This document shows positions 10,152 to 20,429 of a stretch of 64,000 nucleotides of DNA, one piece after another. This stretch comes from Pichia kudriavzevii. Taxonomy: Eukaryota > Ascomycota > Pichiomycetes > Pichiales > Pichiaceae. The first letter of the stretch is position 1, and each line of letters opens with the position of its first letter. The stretch lies in contig NC_042508.1 of NCBI RefSeq assembly GCF_003054445.1, forward strand, positions 868,001 to 932,000, read 5' to 3'. The position numbers were made by a program, and so were the translations under genes. Below the pieces are notes generated by a model that saw only the letters and a program-made list of their open reading frames with translations, was not told the origin of the DNA and made no database searches.

Positions 10152-11976
10152 CTTGTTTTATAATAATTAATATTTAGTTGGTTTTTTTTTTTGGTTTTCG
10201 GATTCGTCTTAATGGATTAACACCGGCTTTGGAAAATTAAAGAGTGACTAAAGTGGGTTTGTTTGTTTGTTTGAGTGTGACTAATCTAAAGAATGAAAGA
10301 ATAACAAAAGAGAAGAGAAGGAAAGAAACAAACTAAACACAGAAAACAAAAAGCTGAGCAAAAACTACAACAACAGAGAAAATGGGAAAACAGCCAAAAG
10401 ATTCGAAAAAAGGGAAAACTGCGAAACTACGAAAAATCCAAAAAGAAAAAAAAAGAGAAAAAAAAAAACTCGCAAAAGGGAAATTTCAACAATAAAATAA
10501 ATAAACAATAAAATAAATAAACAATAAAATAAATAAACAATAAAATAAGTAAACAGGTAAACAAACAACCGAGCAAGTAAAGTTTGGCTAAGAAAAAAAA
10601 AAGTGCACACGGTGGCCAACTTATAAATGAGTCCATTGAGTTTTGTCGTTTAAGCAACTTGTCTTTGTCTTGTAGCGCGAGTCCCGTGTTTTCCGTGTTT
10701 TCCGGGATTCCCGGGTTTCTATTGTGTTTCCTTCACTTGCGCATCACCAGATCTTCATTGTTTACATTGTCAGAGAATAGGGCTAACAAAGACAAACCAC
10801 TCGCGCCTGCCTAAAACGGCAACTGCAGCCGGCCATTGTTTACCTTCTAGGGGGGCAAAACAAAGACAACACAATTCCCAATGGGGTAATCAATAAAAGG
10901 GCAACAATAAATATTTTGTTTTTCTTCCCCCCCTTCCCCAAAGAGGAAGACGACAATACCCCCATCAATTTCCATATTCGGTTATACCGTTATAGGCAAG
11001 TGTTGACAAAATTATATACTCTCTCTTGTAACTCTTCACCGCCAACAATAGGAATAAGCGTCGCGCCGGCGCAACACGCGTTTTGTTGCGCCGCGACGGC
11101 CGCGGCGTTGCAAGGGTTACTAAGGAGGAATTTGACATTATTGTTATCCTCTAAACAGACGAGGTACACCTGTTCACAAACGCGACACCCTTGGAAAATC
11201 TCAACTTTAACAGCACGAAGAATTACCCCCCAGGGGACAAATTTAACCCCCCCGTTAGGGTGTCTACGAGATGTCATTAAAGAAACTCCCACTCCGCGCA
11301 CAACCAGCACCCCGTCCCCGCCGCCACGCGCGGTAGCACCGCCGCCCACACGTGCTACCGTGCGGAAAACGACCGCTAGAGAGTAGAGAAGCGTACCAAT
11401 ACCAATAACAGTAAGAATGGTATTTGTGTCGATAGTAGTAGTAGTATTGGTAATAATAATAGTAGTAGTATTAGTAGTATTATTAGTAGTAGTATTAGTG
11501 GTATTCGTACCATTTGGTAAATTTATACCTACTATTTGCTCGATCCACACTCCAATGACTCGTTTAATCGACGCTTTGTCCAAATAGACAACGCAAACAG
11601 CACTGACAACAATAGCAACAACTATCCCAACAACGTCTTCTCTGACTCTCCTATTGTCGTCTTGATAATACGCCCATCGTCCATCTGCATCCACTTTCTC
11701 TTGCATGCTTTACCCCAAACATCACTCACACAGACCTTCTTGTCATTACCTTGGCCATTCTACATCGGTATTTACACTTCCCCCTTCACGTGCACGCTGC
11801 AGGCAGACTGTAAAAACTCGTCCAGTCTCTCGCTTGCACTACAGCCTACTCGCACACCGTCCGTGCTACCAGGGTGCTGCGGTAGCACGCCTTTCCATGC
11901 TATCGTTACTTCACCCTCTCTTGTTGGTAATTATAAATTATACCATACTTTGCTATATTATACAATACAAAATGAT
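10152..11976. other. long GC-richer intergenic region upstream of the GH17 gene
   Basis: 1.8 kb between two minus-strand genes. The proximal part (10152-10600) is A-rich on the plus strand and carries the 16-bp tandem repeat listed separately. From about 10650 to 11900 the DNA is clearly richer in G+C, with CG-rich patches (11055-11105, 11290-11375). It holds overlapping stop-poor frames on both strands (minus 10990-11706, 238 codons; plus 10916-11386; plus 11536-12246). The minus frame has one hydrophobic stretch (about residues 24-42) and an Asn/Thr-rich run that is simply a GTA/TAA trinucleotide repeat. None resembles a known family, so I treat them as possible but unproven. Confidence 0.4.
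10488..10551. repeat. 16-bp tandem repeat, four copies, each with a forkhead-like ATAAACA junction
   Basis: Four head-to-tail copies of a 16-mer (AACAATAAAATAAATA) at 10488-10503, 10504-10519, 10520-10535 and 10536-10551, the last with one change. The junctions create ATAAACA, and two GTAAACA sites follow at 10549 and 10557. These match the forkhead (Fkh1/2) core RYMAACA. The array lies 337-411 bp upstream of the GH17 gene's ATG. Confidence 0.75.
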
Positions 11977-14085
11977 TCACTTCTCCAAGACACCAACAAC
12001 TTCTTCGTTCTTTCGAAACTCAGCCAAAACGGCCTTCCGGCTCCTCTTCTTTGGTATAACAACACCCCCTCCTCCTCCAGCTCGATCCTCAGCTATTGCT
12101 CTCTCCCTAGCCTCTCCCATCTTCAGTATCTCCTGCTCATGCTTCTCCTTGAGCTCCTCAAATTCCCGCTTGTACTCGCTAAGATCCTTGAACTTAACTC
12201 CACTCTTACCACTGTACTCATCCACATCAACAGGTGCCTTTCTTAATAACGCAAACTCCACCAAATGAGGACGCTGCTTCTCCTCTAAAAGGAATCGGGC
12301 CTTCACCTGCTTACGTGTACGATGCGGGAAAAGCTGCGCAATTAGCCCAAAATCAGTCCCCCAAAGGGAAACCCCCCTTAACAACTCAGCAACCTCCTGC
12401 GCAGTCCACTTCATAGTGGTGCGTCGCTTAGTGTAACTACTAGAAGTGACAATGTTCTCAAAAGGATTCTCCTCAACACGCTCCATCTCAACTTTGGTGT
12501 CCTCGTGTCGATCAACAACTGTACTCTCATGACTATACGTAACCTTGCCACCTTCCATAGTAAGAACTGGCACATTGTGTCGCCTCGTATCTTCATTCTC
12601 TTTATCCATCAGCTCCTTCACCTTGGCCCGCCGCTCACTCTCGTTGATCTCCATAACCTGTAAATTGTAGTTCTCACTCAATTTAACAACCTCCTCCTCA
12701 CTCATTCGTAACTGACGGGCCTTCTCCCGGATCTTCCTCCTCTCGACCCTGGTCTTCATCATCTTCGCCTCAGCTTCTAGTGCCCGCTCGTAGTTATCAC
12801 TCGTCTCCCCAATAGGCAAAAACGGCTTACATAGCTCACCCATTAGTATTTTTCTCTCGTTGATCTTCAAATTCTTACTCAGCTTTCCCTCAGCCTTCAC
12901 TCGGATGTCTCTCAACTCACGGGCACTCTCCACTGAATGTGAAAACTTGTATTTGATCGGAAGGTTCTCCACTGCAATGTAGTTCCTCAATTCCTCAACA
13001 TCAACAGCCTCGTATTTCTTCGTCTCATTGTTGTATATCAGCTTCTTACCAAGCTTCTCATCCTCATCCGTAATCTCCAACTTACCCACTTCTTCTTCCC
13101 TGTCCTTTTTTACTTCTTGTGCTCTCTCCGTTGCTCCTTCTGCATCTTCATCCATACCGTCCATACCATGTTCCCTCACATCACCGACTAATTGTTTATC
13201 CATAAAGCTTTCCTTCTTTCCAAAGAGTTTCTCAGTGACACCATTCCAATCTCCTCCCCTCTCCTGCCGTACACTCACCCTTCTCTTCTTGCTCTTGAAC
13301 ACCGGAATACTGACACTGACACTCGATTCATTCCTTATATTCTCACCAACAACACTACCTCTACGGCCATTTTCTCCAACTAAAATCCCTACAGCACCAA
13401 CAGTACCAACACTACTTCTTCTGGATATATTCACACTGCCCCTTCTACTAACTGGTATCATGGGTATGACTTGGCTCCCCCTCCTGGACCCGTTCTCAAG
13501 GCCCGAAACAGTAGTAGCGCTTGGTCGGCGTGTGTTATTGACTCCAGGAATCGGACTCGGTTGTGATAAAGAGTTCAATCTCGTTCGGTGTGGTTTTGGT
13601 TGCGTGAAGTTCAACCCAGAAGACGTGGCACTTGGCTTCCTCTCTTCACCACAAACATTGATTGATGTCTTGCGTGCCACTTGATTTAATGCCGGAGCCA
13701 CCTTACTACCACTACTACCAGCATCAATACTATTGCAATCTTCCTTGAGTTCATCAACATCACTGAGCGGTTCCTCATTCTCCTCCTCGTTCTCCTCCTC
13801 GGGAACAATAGGTATACTATGCTGCGTCGATAATGGTGTCGGCAGCGGCTTGCTGTTGACACTCGCATCTTGCGCCTCCTGTGTGTTCAACGGAGTCTGT
13901 GATTCTAGTAAGTTCTCAACTTCAGTAGCTTGCGTTGACGTTTGTGTAGACACCGGCGTGGCTATAGGCGTTAATACTGGTCGTGTCACAGATACTGGGG
14001 CCGAAGGTGTGGCCGTGGCTGCACGGCGGCCCCTTCCAGCCATTTTGGGAATAAACCTCTTACCCGACTTATTGATAGACGACAT
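11977..14085 (-). CDS. BDP1: TFIIIB subunit Bdp1 (B'')
   Basis: Component of TFIIIB, which positions RNA polymerase III at tRNA, 5S and U6 genes together with Brf1 and TBP. The start at 14085 gives MSSINKSGKRFIPK, the conserved Bdp1 N-terminus. The frame is open 26 codons further upstream (to 14163), but that part has no family resemblance. The protein is 702 residues, longer than S. cerevisiae Bdp1. The extended SANT domain is at about 555-620 (KWTAQEVAELLRG...TRKQVKARF). Charged, helical segments before it contain the conserved linker regions that contact Brf1 and TBP. The N-terminal 300 residues are Ser/Thr/Pro-rich and appear disordered. The coding region is richer in G+C than its neighbours, like the island just downstream. 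Confidence 0.93.
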   Translation of the reverse strand: MSSINKSGKRFIPKMAGRGRRAATATPSAPVSVTRPVLTPIATPVSTQTSTQATEVENLLESQTPLNTQEAQDASVNSKPLPTPLSTQHSIPIVPEEENEEENEEPLSDVDELKEDCNSIDAGSSGSKVAPALNQVARKTSINVCGEERKPSATSSGLNFTQPKPHRTRLNSLSQPSPIPGVNNTRRPSATTVSGLENGSRRGSQVIPMIPVSRRGSVNISRRSSVGTVGAVGILVGENGRRGSVVGENIRNESSVSVSIPVFKSKKRRVSVRQERGGDWNGVTEKLFGKKESFMDKQLVGDVREHGMDGMDEDAEGATERAQEVKKDREEEVGKLEITDEDEKLGKKLIYNNETKKYEAVDVEELRNYIAVENLPIKYKFSHSVESARELRDIRVKAEGKLSKNLKINERKILMGELCKPFLPIGETSDNYERALEAEAKMMKTRVERRKIREKARQLRMSEEEVVKLSENYNLQVMEINESERRAKVKELMDKENEDTRRHNVPVLTMEGGKVTYSHESTVVDRHEDTKVEMERVEENPFENIVTSSSYTKRRTTMKWTAQEVAELLRGVSLWGTDFGLIAQLFPHRTRKQVKARFLLEEKQRPHLVEFALLRKAPVDVDEYSGKSGVKFKDLSEYKREFEELKEKHEQEILKMGEARERAIAEDRAGGGGGVVIPKKRSRKAVLAEFRKNEEVVGVLEK

Positions 14086-16948
14086 TCGGTGTCTGTATGT
14101 AATCACACAAGTGTTCGAAAAGCAAAAAACAAACACAAGACGTGACAGTTTGACGAAAAACAACTACATCTCCTTCCCTCTGGTTAAGTATACTCCAATT
14201 TCCATCATCATCAGAACCAGTGGTAATTTTTTTTTGTGCCCCGAGGAAAACGCGTGAAGAAGTTCGTTTACCCGCGTCATGTTCATCTTGCATACTAGTA
14301 TGACTAAAATTTACTCTGCTTGGAGTTCAGGTCTGCGTAGGAGTCCAGAGAAGATATAGAAAATTTTGAGAGGAGTTACTTTTGAATTGGTACATTCATC
14401 TGAACCACTTATTTTATAAAACGTAAAAGCCGAGATGAAAAGTAAATCATAATTCTCAGAAGTCATACAGATAATGTTGTGACTCAAAGATGAGCACGAG
14501 ACCTTGTAATTTGCTTCATAGGTAAACTATGACTCCAGGTTTTGATTGTTTTAGTTTTGCAGAGAATATATACTCGTCTTTTGTTTCTATGACAGAGTTC
14601 CCTAGCAGTATTTGAAAAAGTAGGTCTTTTTTCAGAGTCTATCGATAACAGACATTGTGTACAGGAAATGATTAAAATGTGAAGTGGCAAACAAAAATAG
14701 AAGAAAAATGTTGAAAATGGGTTACAGAAAACAATCAAAGGTCGAAATACAGCTGTCATTTTTACTAGAAGATCGAGACTTCTTTTGAGTTTGTTGGTCA
14801 ACTCAAGCAGAAACAACATTGGTGTCGTTTCTTCCGAGATGATCATGTCATGATTCTTCAAATGCCGAATGTTGACTTCAGAACGCTTCACATGTTCAAC
14901 TGTACTAATTGTGGTCAGATGACTCTATTATATATGATGGCGTCTTGCCTTTCGAAGTTTAGTTGGTGTCGGGAAAGCCACGAATTGTGTTTGAGAGAAA
15001 AACCCAAAGGTATGGAACGGGATGCATGAGTCGAAACAATAACAGACGAATATTGCTATTCCTTACCACATAAAGCCCACCAAAAGATACACGTGGGTTT
15101 TATAGAAACCGCTTGTAAACACATGGTTGTTTGAACAAAGTGAAATCCAAACTAACGGTTGGTTGGAATGTTTAATTCCCAGTTAGTCAGAAGACACTGT
15201 CTATAAAGATTTAAAAATTTGATAACAACAGTTTCCTCAATCTAAGTTACACAAGAGAACACCGGACGTTTGTAAAAGTGGCCAAAAAACAACTCTGTTG
15301 TTGGATTCCCGGTTATTGGTCATTTTGCTATTAATGTTCAGGGTGTATGGGCATCTATATCTAATCACTTTCTGTAACACCGTTTCTTGATTTCTAAAAA
15401 AAGAACACTTCTGGTAAACCGTTTCTTATCAAACTATACAAAACACTACATTATTTGCTGTATCCTAATTGAAGCGGAGAAATATTTAAGAAAGCGTACC
15501 AAATTTCATGGGAGCTACAACTACCAATGGTTATTCTACAACTTTCTATATTCAAGAGCGACATTGCTACTAAAGAATAGATAACTGACATTTGCTAATT
15601 GGAGGATATTAATGGTACTTAAGAATAGTTGAATAGATATATGCCAGCTTTGGTTCATTGAAATTTGTTGCTGTTACCCAGGCTTGAAACTTAGTGTTTA
15701 GTTTCTTTCTTATTAATGCTCGCATCAAAGCTGTACAAGAATATGTTTTGTGACACCATATGAATTTCAAGCTATTTGATTGCTACCAACAATTGTAGCT
15801 TTGTTTTTCTTCAAGGAGAGGTTGGCCTGTTATATGTTTCTCATGATCCCTACAATGTGATAATAATCCCCTGATGTATGTCGAGGAGCTAACATATGTA
15901 GGGAGGTTCTTCAACTGAGAGTTGTGTATAAAAGGAAACTACGGTAGCGAATCATCTAAAAGCTTTACTCCTTTGTTTTGAAAAGACCTCAAAATCATCA
16001 AAAACCTTAGAAATACTCTGAATTCAATACAATCTCAATTAGGTCCCAAAAGTACTCCAATACTATTATTAACCTAATACCGGAAAACTTGTGCTATAAT
16101 ACCAAATATATGATTTTTTTCTTCTGAACCAGTCTCAATCTCTTGATGTAACTATATGTTTTATTATTATAGCAATTGTTAAACTTCATCCAGCCGAACG
16201 CCAGTTCGTACTTTAATAAATTCATTACTATTGGAAGTAGAATGGAAATGTTTTTTTATTGTTAGAGAAGAATAAAACGTCGAGTTTCCAAGTCTGCTTA
16301 AACGAGAGTGGCATCAATGATACACAGCGTATATAAAATTGACATCCGCAGTCAGAGGTATGACAACTTCTGGCTAAAGTAATACTAGTTTTCGGGGGAT
16401 TGGGGATTCCATTCACAAAAAGCCCAATCTTCTCACAACTCAAGGATGCAACTATCATACTATATTTGGGGTTCTCTTGAACGTGCCTACAATAAAACTC
16501 AGAGACATGCAATCGGGATTAGACAGCTATTCTACATGACAAGCCGGCAGACCGGAGTGATGAATTCTTTCAACTAAACTAGCAGTGATTTTCCGTTTGG
16601 CTATCTTCCTCAGTAAATGTCCAAGCAACCAGAACCACTCTCTTTAGTATCACATGTAGAGTAATCGTATAGTTTTTAGCCAAGGTAGTTGAGGATCTTC
16701 ATGTATAGCTTCGACACACTATATAGAGTCACATTAACTTCTATTGAAAGACACGCGCAAAAATCAATGGCTGTGTATTTTATTACATCGATGAATCTGC
16801 TTTATTTGAGGGAGAGAAAAAAAAAGAATTCTACATATGGATCAACTTGTATGTCATCAAAGCTATATTTTTTTTACAGAAAAAAAAGTCATGTTAATTG
16901 TAAACAGTGCTGATTCTAAAACATAAATTACATGACACACCAACTAGA
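14086..16948. other. 2.9 kb gene desert between BDP1 and the WDR89-like gene
   Basis: No reading frame of recognisable family. The longest are a 135-codon minus frame (14484-14891), a 94-codon minus frame (16228-16512) and a 65-codon plus frame (15387-15584); all look like chance. A promoter-like element (TGTATAAAAGG at 15926-15936, followed by a pyrimidine- and A-rich leader-like stretch) has no ORF behind it: the next downstream ATG opens a frame of only a few codons. An ACGCGT hexamer occurs at 14250, ahead of BDP1. No tRNA or snoRNA was recognised. It could hold a non-coding RNA or a decayed gene. Confidence 0.45.
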
Positions 16949-18106
16949 ATGTCTGCTGTAGAACTTCCAGATTGGGTCATATCGCTTGCTCCTTCGTCAG
17001 AATACATCTATGCATCTACAGCGAAGGGAACAATTCACCAGCTACCATTAAATACTACTAAATGGCCTGTCATGAAAACTATACATGCACATGCTGCTCC
17101 TATCCATAAGTTGCAAACGGATCCGGTGAACGACAACATTCTGTATTCTTGTTCAGACGATGCCACTGTAAAAATATGGGACTCACGGACACCCTTGACT
17201 AACTCGGTGAACACTTTAACGAACTCGAGAAATCTGCCGTTTTTTAGTCTTGACGTGAATCACGGACTCATTTCAGCAGGGTCGCAGCTCAAAGGCACCG
17301 ATTCCGAATTGGTTTTATGGGACTTAAGGAAATTGGATACCACCTTGAGGTCGTTTATTGATTCCCATAATGATGATATAACGGAAACAAAATTTCACCC
17401 CACTTTGAACAATTTGCTATTGAGTGGAAGTACTGATGGCTTAGTCAATATTTACAATCTTGACATTGTTGAAGAGGATGATGCGTTATTTCAATGTATC
17501 AATTATAATAGCGTACATTCTGCAGGCTTTCTAACACCAAATAGAATTTATATTTTGAGTCACATGGAAACTTTTGGAGTTTTCGACTTGAGCACACAAC
17601 AAGAATTTAATCCTGAAGATGGTGAAACCAAGGGAAAGATAAACAATGATAAAGATCATGGCGATATCAGAAGTAAGTGGGATTGTGAATATGTGGTGGA
17701 TCTTTATGCTCCTGGATATATAGCTTGTGGATCGAATTCCAAAGAAGTAGTTAAACTCTACGAATTTGATCCAATCAAGGAGGATTTTCTCCCAAAGAAC
17801 AGATTATGGACTTTTGCTGGCGGTCATGGCGATGAGATTGTTAGAGATATAAAAGTCGTCAATGGTGTTGCATATACAGCTGGAGAGGATAATCACATTC
17901 GTGCATGGAATTGTGATGCTAAAAACACTGAACGTTGGTTTTTCAAAGAGGAAGACGATGGTTCCGTTGAAGAAAGAATGGATATCGAATACGATGCTAG
18001 AAAAAAGGAAAAGAAAGAAAAGAAAGAGAAGAAGAAAGATAAAAAGGGTAAAAAGAAAACATCTACGTCATCCAAAAACAAAAAGCATAGGTTCAAACCA
18101 TATTAG
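16949..18106 (+). CDS. WD40-repeat protein, WDR89-like
   Basis: A 385-residue beta-propeller protein. WD motifs are visible as ATVKIWDSR (about 75), SELVLWDLRK (about 119), GLVNIYNL (about 158) and DNHIRAWN (about 316). The last 35 residues are a Lys-rich nuclear or nucleolar-type tail ending KHRFKPY. The domain arrangement and tail match the WDR89 group of small eukaryotic WD proteins, whose role is poorly defined. The frame is open from an ATG at 16907; the one at 16949 is preferred because the protein then begins MSAVELPDWVI, with the propeller following directly. Converges with PRK1, 58 bp between stops. Confidence 0.75.
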   Translation: MSAVELPDWVISLAPSSEYIYASTAKGTIHQLPLNTTKWPVMKTIHAHAAPIHKLQTDPVNDNILYSCSDDATVKIWDSRTPLTNSVNTLTNSRNLPFFSLDVNHGLISAGSQLKGTDSELVLWDLRKLDTTLRSFIDSHNDDITETKFHPTLNNLLLSGSTDGLVNIYNLDIVEEDDALFQCINYNSVHSAGFLTPNRIYILSHMETFGVFDLSTQQEFNPEDGETKGKINNDKDHGDIRSKWDCEYVVDLYAPGYIACGSNSKEVVKLYEFDPIKEDFLPKNRLWTFAGGHGDEIVRDIKVVNGVAYTAGEDNHIRAWNCDAKNTERWFFKEEDDGSVEERMDIEYDARKKEKKEKKEKKKDKKGKKKTSTSSKNKKHRFKPY

Positions 18107-18164
18107 CATTCACTTCAAGTTTTTTTCTTTCTTTTTCTCGTTCATAAGTGTTAATCACTTTCTT

Positions 18165-20171
18165 TTATATCTTATCAATAGTTACAAATTTTCTTTCAAA
18201 GCGTCTTTCTAATGCATCGAAATCTTCATTTTGAGTATCAGTTGTTGATCGTAAATATGCTGGTTTCTTTGGTTTTGGTGGTGGAGGTTTTTTACTTTTC
18301 ACAATATTGGCGGTGGTAGCAGAATCTATAGTTGCTGATGACTTTATAGGCTTTGTAATAACTTTATGCGAAGCTTCAGCCGGTGATATACTTGCAATTG
18401 TATTCGACTTAATAATATTATCAGTATATTTTCCGTATCCTGATGCTGTTTTGATTTTAGGTTCATTGCTATCGTTGAATAAAGTCTTGATTCTGTTATG
18501 GATAGACCTCTTTGAGCCCTTAGTAGCATCAATGCTTTCGAATTGTGGTGGTTTCTTGCCCTCAGGCGACATCTCTTTCAGATCTGCCAACTGTGTGCTT
18601 GGTTTATATGCGCTTGAGTCTGGCAAGGAATCAACACTAGTGTTCCTTTTCAAATGAAGTGAAGACCTATGCGATGGTCGGTCATTGGTATGATCAATTG
18701 ATTTCGTAGATCCTCCTGTAAGTAAATTCTTGATTGATGTAATGCTGGATCTTTTCTTGGATTTCGAAGTTGAATTAGACTTATTCATGCTCTGGTTGGT
18801 GTTTTGCCTAGACAAAGACTTGATATAATCCAATGCATTAGGAATAAACTCTGTTTTTTTATCACTCTTCTTCCCATCTGGAGATAGTTTCACAACCTCC
18901 TCGGTACTTAGTTCATTCATAAAGTTTATAATATCCACACTATTATCTCGATTGTTGGAGCGATCAGCAGGATACTTATTGTACAATGATAACGGCCTCC
19001 GAGACCTACCACTGGTAATTTCCCTCACAGGGTCATTCGTAGTCACCAAGCTTTCGGTGTTCGACAACGTTTGTTTCAAAGCATTGTATTTGAAACCAGA
19101 TGTTGGATTATTATCCACGGTACCACCACCAGTAGCCATCTTGGCTGGCGTCACAGGTACGTAGCTCCTCACAGAGCTGCTAGTACTAATAGGAGTTGGT
19201 AGGAACGTGGTTGTTTGCTTTTTGATTTGCGGATAAGGCTTGCCTCTCATATTACAGATTTCTTCCAACAGCTGAAAAACAGTTGGACGTTGGCTTGGAT
19301 TTACCACTAACAATTTTGAGATCATATTCTTCAACCTTGGGGAATATGCGGGCGTTGGTGGTAAACTATACATCCCATGTAATATTAAGAAATTCTCGTC
19401 GTAGCCAACATTTAGGTTATTATTGATAGCATTTTTCTCAAATGGTGACGTGTAATAACATAGTTTATAAAGAAAGACACCTAATGCCCAAATGTCCGAC
19501 TTCTCATCAATTGGCTGGTTCTTGTACAAATCCAACATTTCAGGTGATCTGTATTGAGGAGTTGTATTTCTCAAAATATCATCTTGGATATATTTGAATT
19601 CTTCAATATTTTTAGGTGGTTGAATTGGTGTTGAAACTGATCCAAAATCACACAACTTAAAGCTCATGTTTGCATCAATCAAAACATTCTCTATTTTTAT
19701 ATCTCGATGAATCAATGGAGGATTTAGTGCATGCATATGAGCAACACCTTCTGTAATTTGTTCCATAATAGACAGAATCTCCGGTTCCTTCAGTTTGTTA
19801 ACCAATCTGGTGTTCATGTAGTCAATTAGCCCCTTATTAGGACAATATTCCATAAGCACAAATACTTCATATGCCATTGCCGAATTCCCCCTGGATCTTG
19901 CAGCGTGTGAGTCTATATACGACACAATACAGCTCAAACCTTGTAATTTCCTCATTGCGTCAACTTCCTTCCTTAAAGTTACCAAAGATGGTTTGTCTGG
20001 GACCATCACTCTCTTCAGACATGCCTGCGTTTGTGTTTTCCAAGCTGGTTGTATTGTACACGTGTAAACTTGTGCAAACCCGCCTTTACTGAAGTATTTA
20101 TCCACCACCACCTGGTGGGTGCCCACAGTAAGCTGTGTCCCCGGTGGATACACATCACTTGCAAAATTCAT
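18165..20171 (-). CDS. PRK1: actin-patch protein kinase Prk1 (Ark1/Prk1 family)
   Basis: Ser/Thr kinase of the NAK family that phosphorylates endocytic coat proteins (Pan1, Sla1, Ent1) to disassemble cortical actin patches. The 668-residue protein has the kinase domain at about 20-310: GGFAQVY glycine loop, ACLKRV lysine, LIHRDIKIENVLI catalytic loop, CDFGSV magnesium loop and TPQYRSPEM. The C-terminal half is Ser/Lys-rich. Short motifs shared with S. cerevisiae Prk1 rather than Ark1 include SGYGKYTD and a final LERRFERKF-like helix. A PPPPKPKKP stretch near residue 630 is the expected Abp1 SH3-binding site. Neighbouring AIM21 (58.6 kb) acts in the same structure but is not linked. Confidence 0.93.
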   Translation of the reverse strand: MNFASDVYPPGTQLTVGTHQVVVDKYFSKGGFAQVYTCTIQPAWKTQTQACLKRVMVPDKPSLVTLRKEVDAMRKLQGLSCIVSYIDSHAARSRGNSAMAYEVFVLMEYCPNKGLIDYMNTRLVNKLKEPEILSIMEQITEGVAHMHALNPPLIHRDIKIENVLIDANMSFKLCDFGSVSTPIQPPKNIEEFKYIQDDILRNTTPQYRSPEMLDLYKNQPIDEKSDIWALGVFLYKLCYYTSPFEKNAINNNLNVGYDENFLILHGMYSLPPTPAYSPRLKNMISKLLVVNPSQRPTVFQLLEEICNMRGKPYPQIKKQTTTFLPTPISTSSSVRSYVPVTPAKMATGGGTVDNNPTSGFKYNALKQTLSNTESLVTTNDPVREITSGRSRRPLSLYNKYPADRSNNRDNSVDIINFMNELSTEEVVKLSPDGKKSDKKTEFIPNALDYIKSLSRQNTNQSMNKSNSTSKSKKRSSITSIKNLLTGGSTKSIDHTNDRPSHRSSLHLKRNTSVDSLPDSSAYKPSTQLADLKEMSPEGKKPPQFESIDATKGSKRSIHNRIKTLFNDSNEPKIKTASGYGKYTDNIIKSNTIASISPAEASHKVITKPIKSSATIDSATTANIVKSKKPPPPKPKKPAYLRSTTDTQNEDFDALERRFERKFVTIDKI

Positions 20172-20429
20172 ACCAAAAGAACAGCACTGTCCGTAGCGGT
20201 CGTTCTTCCAGGGCTTGTGTACTTGAATTGAGCCCTTCCGTCAAACGTGATAGGCCCCCTCAAGCAACAAAGACCAAGTTACGTTTCTTTCATCCTTCAT
20301 TGAGGCCCCCAGCCTCTCTCCAAGTTTCCCGGTCGAGCACGCCTGCTATTTCCTACATCGAGTGCGCTCATCTAATATTAATGGTTATACATATGGAAGC
20401 ATACTATAAAAATGGGTATAATAGAGTCA

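Noticed and set aside
10990-11706. 238-codon minus-strand frame as a confident gene
   Set aside because: It lies in a GC-rich island where long frames occur on both strands, includes a translated trinucleotide repeat, and resembles no family. Kept only as a finding.
13028-13684. 218-codon plus-strand frame opposite BDP1
   Set aside because: Shadow of the BDP1 coding strand; leucine/serine-rich as expected for an antisense frame.
14484-14891. 135-codon minus-strand frame in the gene desert
   Set aside because: Mixed composition with no domain, and no family match by eye.
16228-16512. 94-codon minus-strand frame
   Set aside because: No family pattern; lies in sequence without a promoter on that strand that I could recognise.
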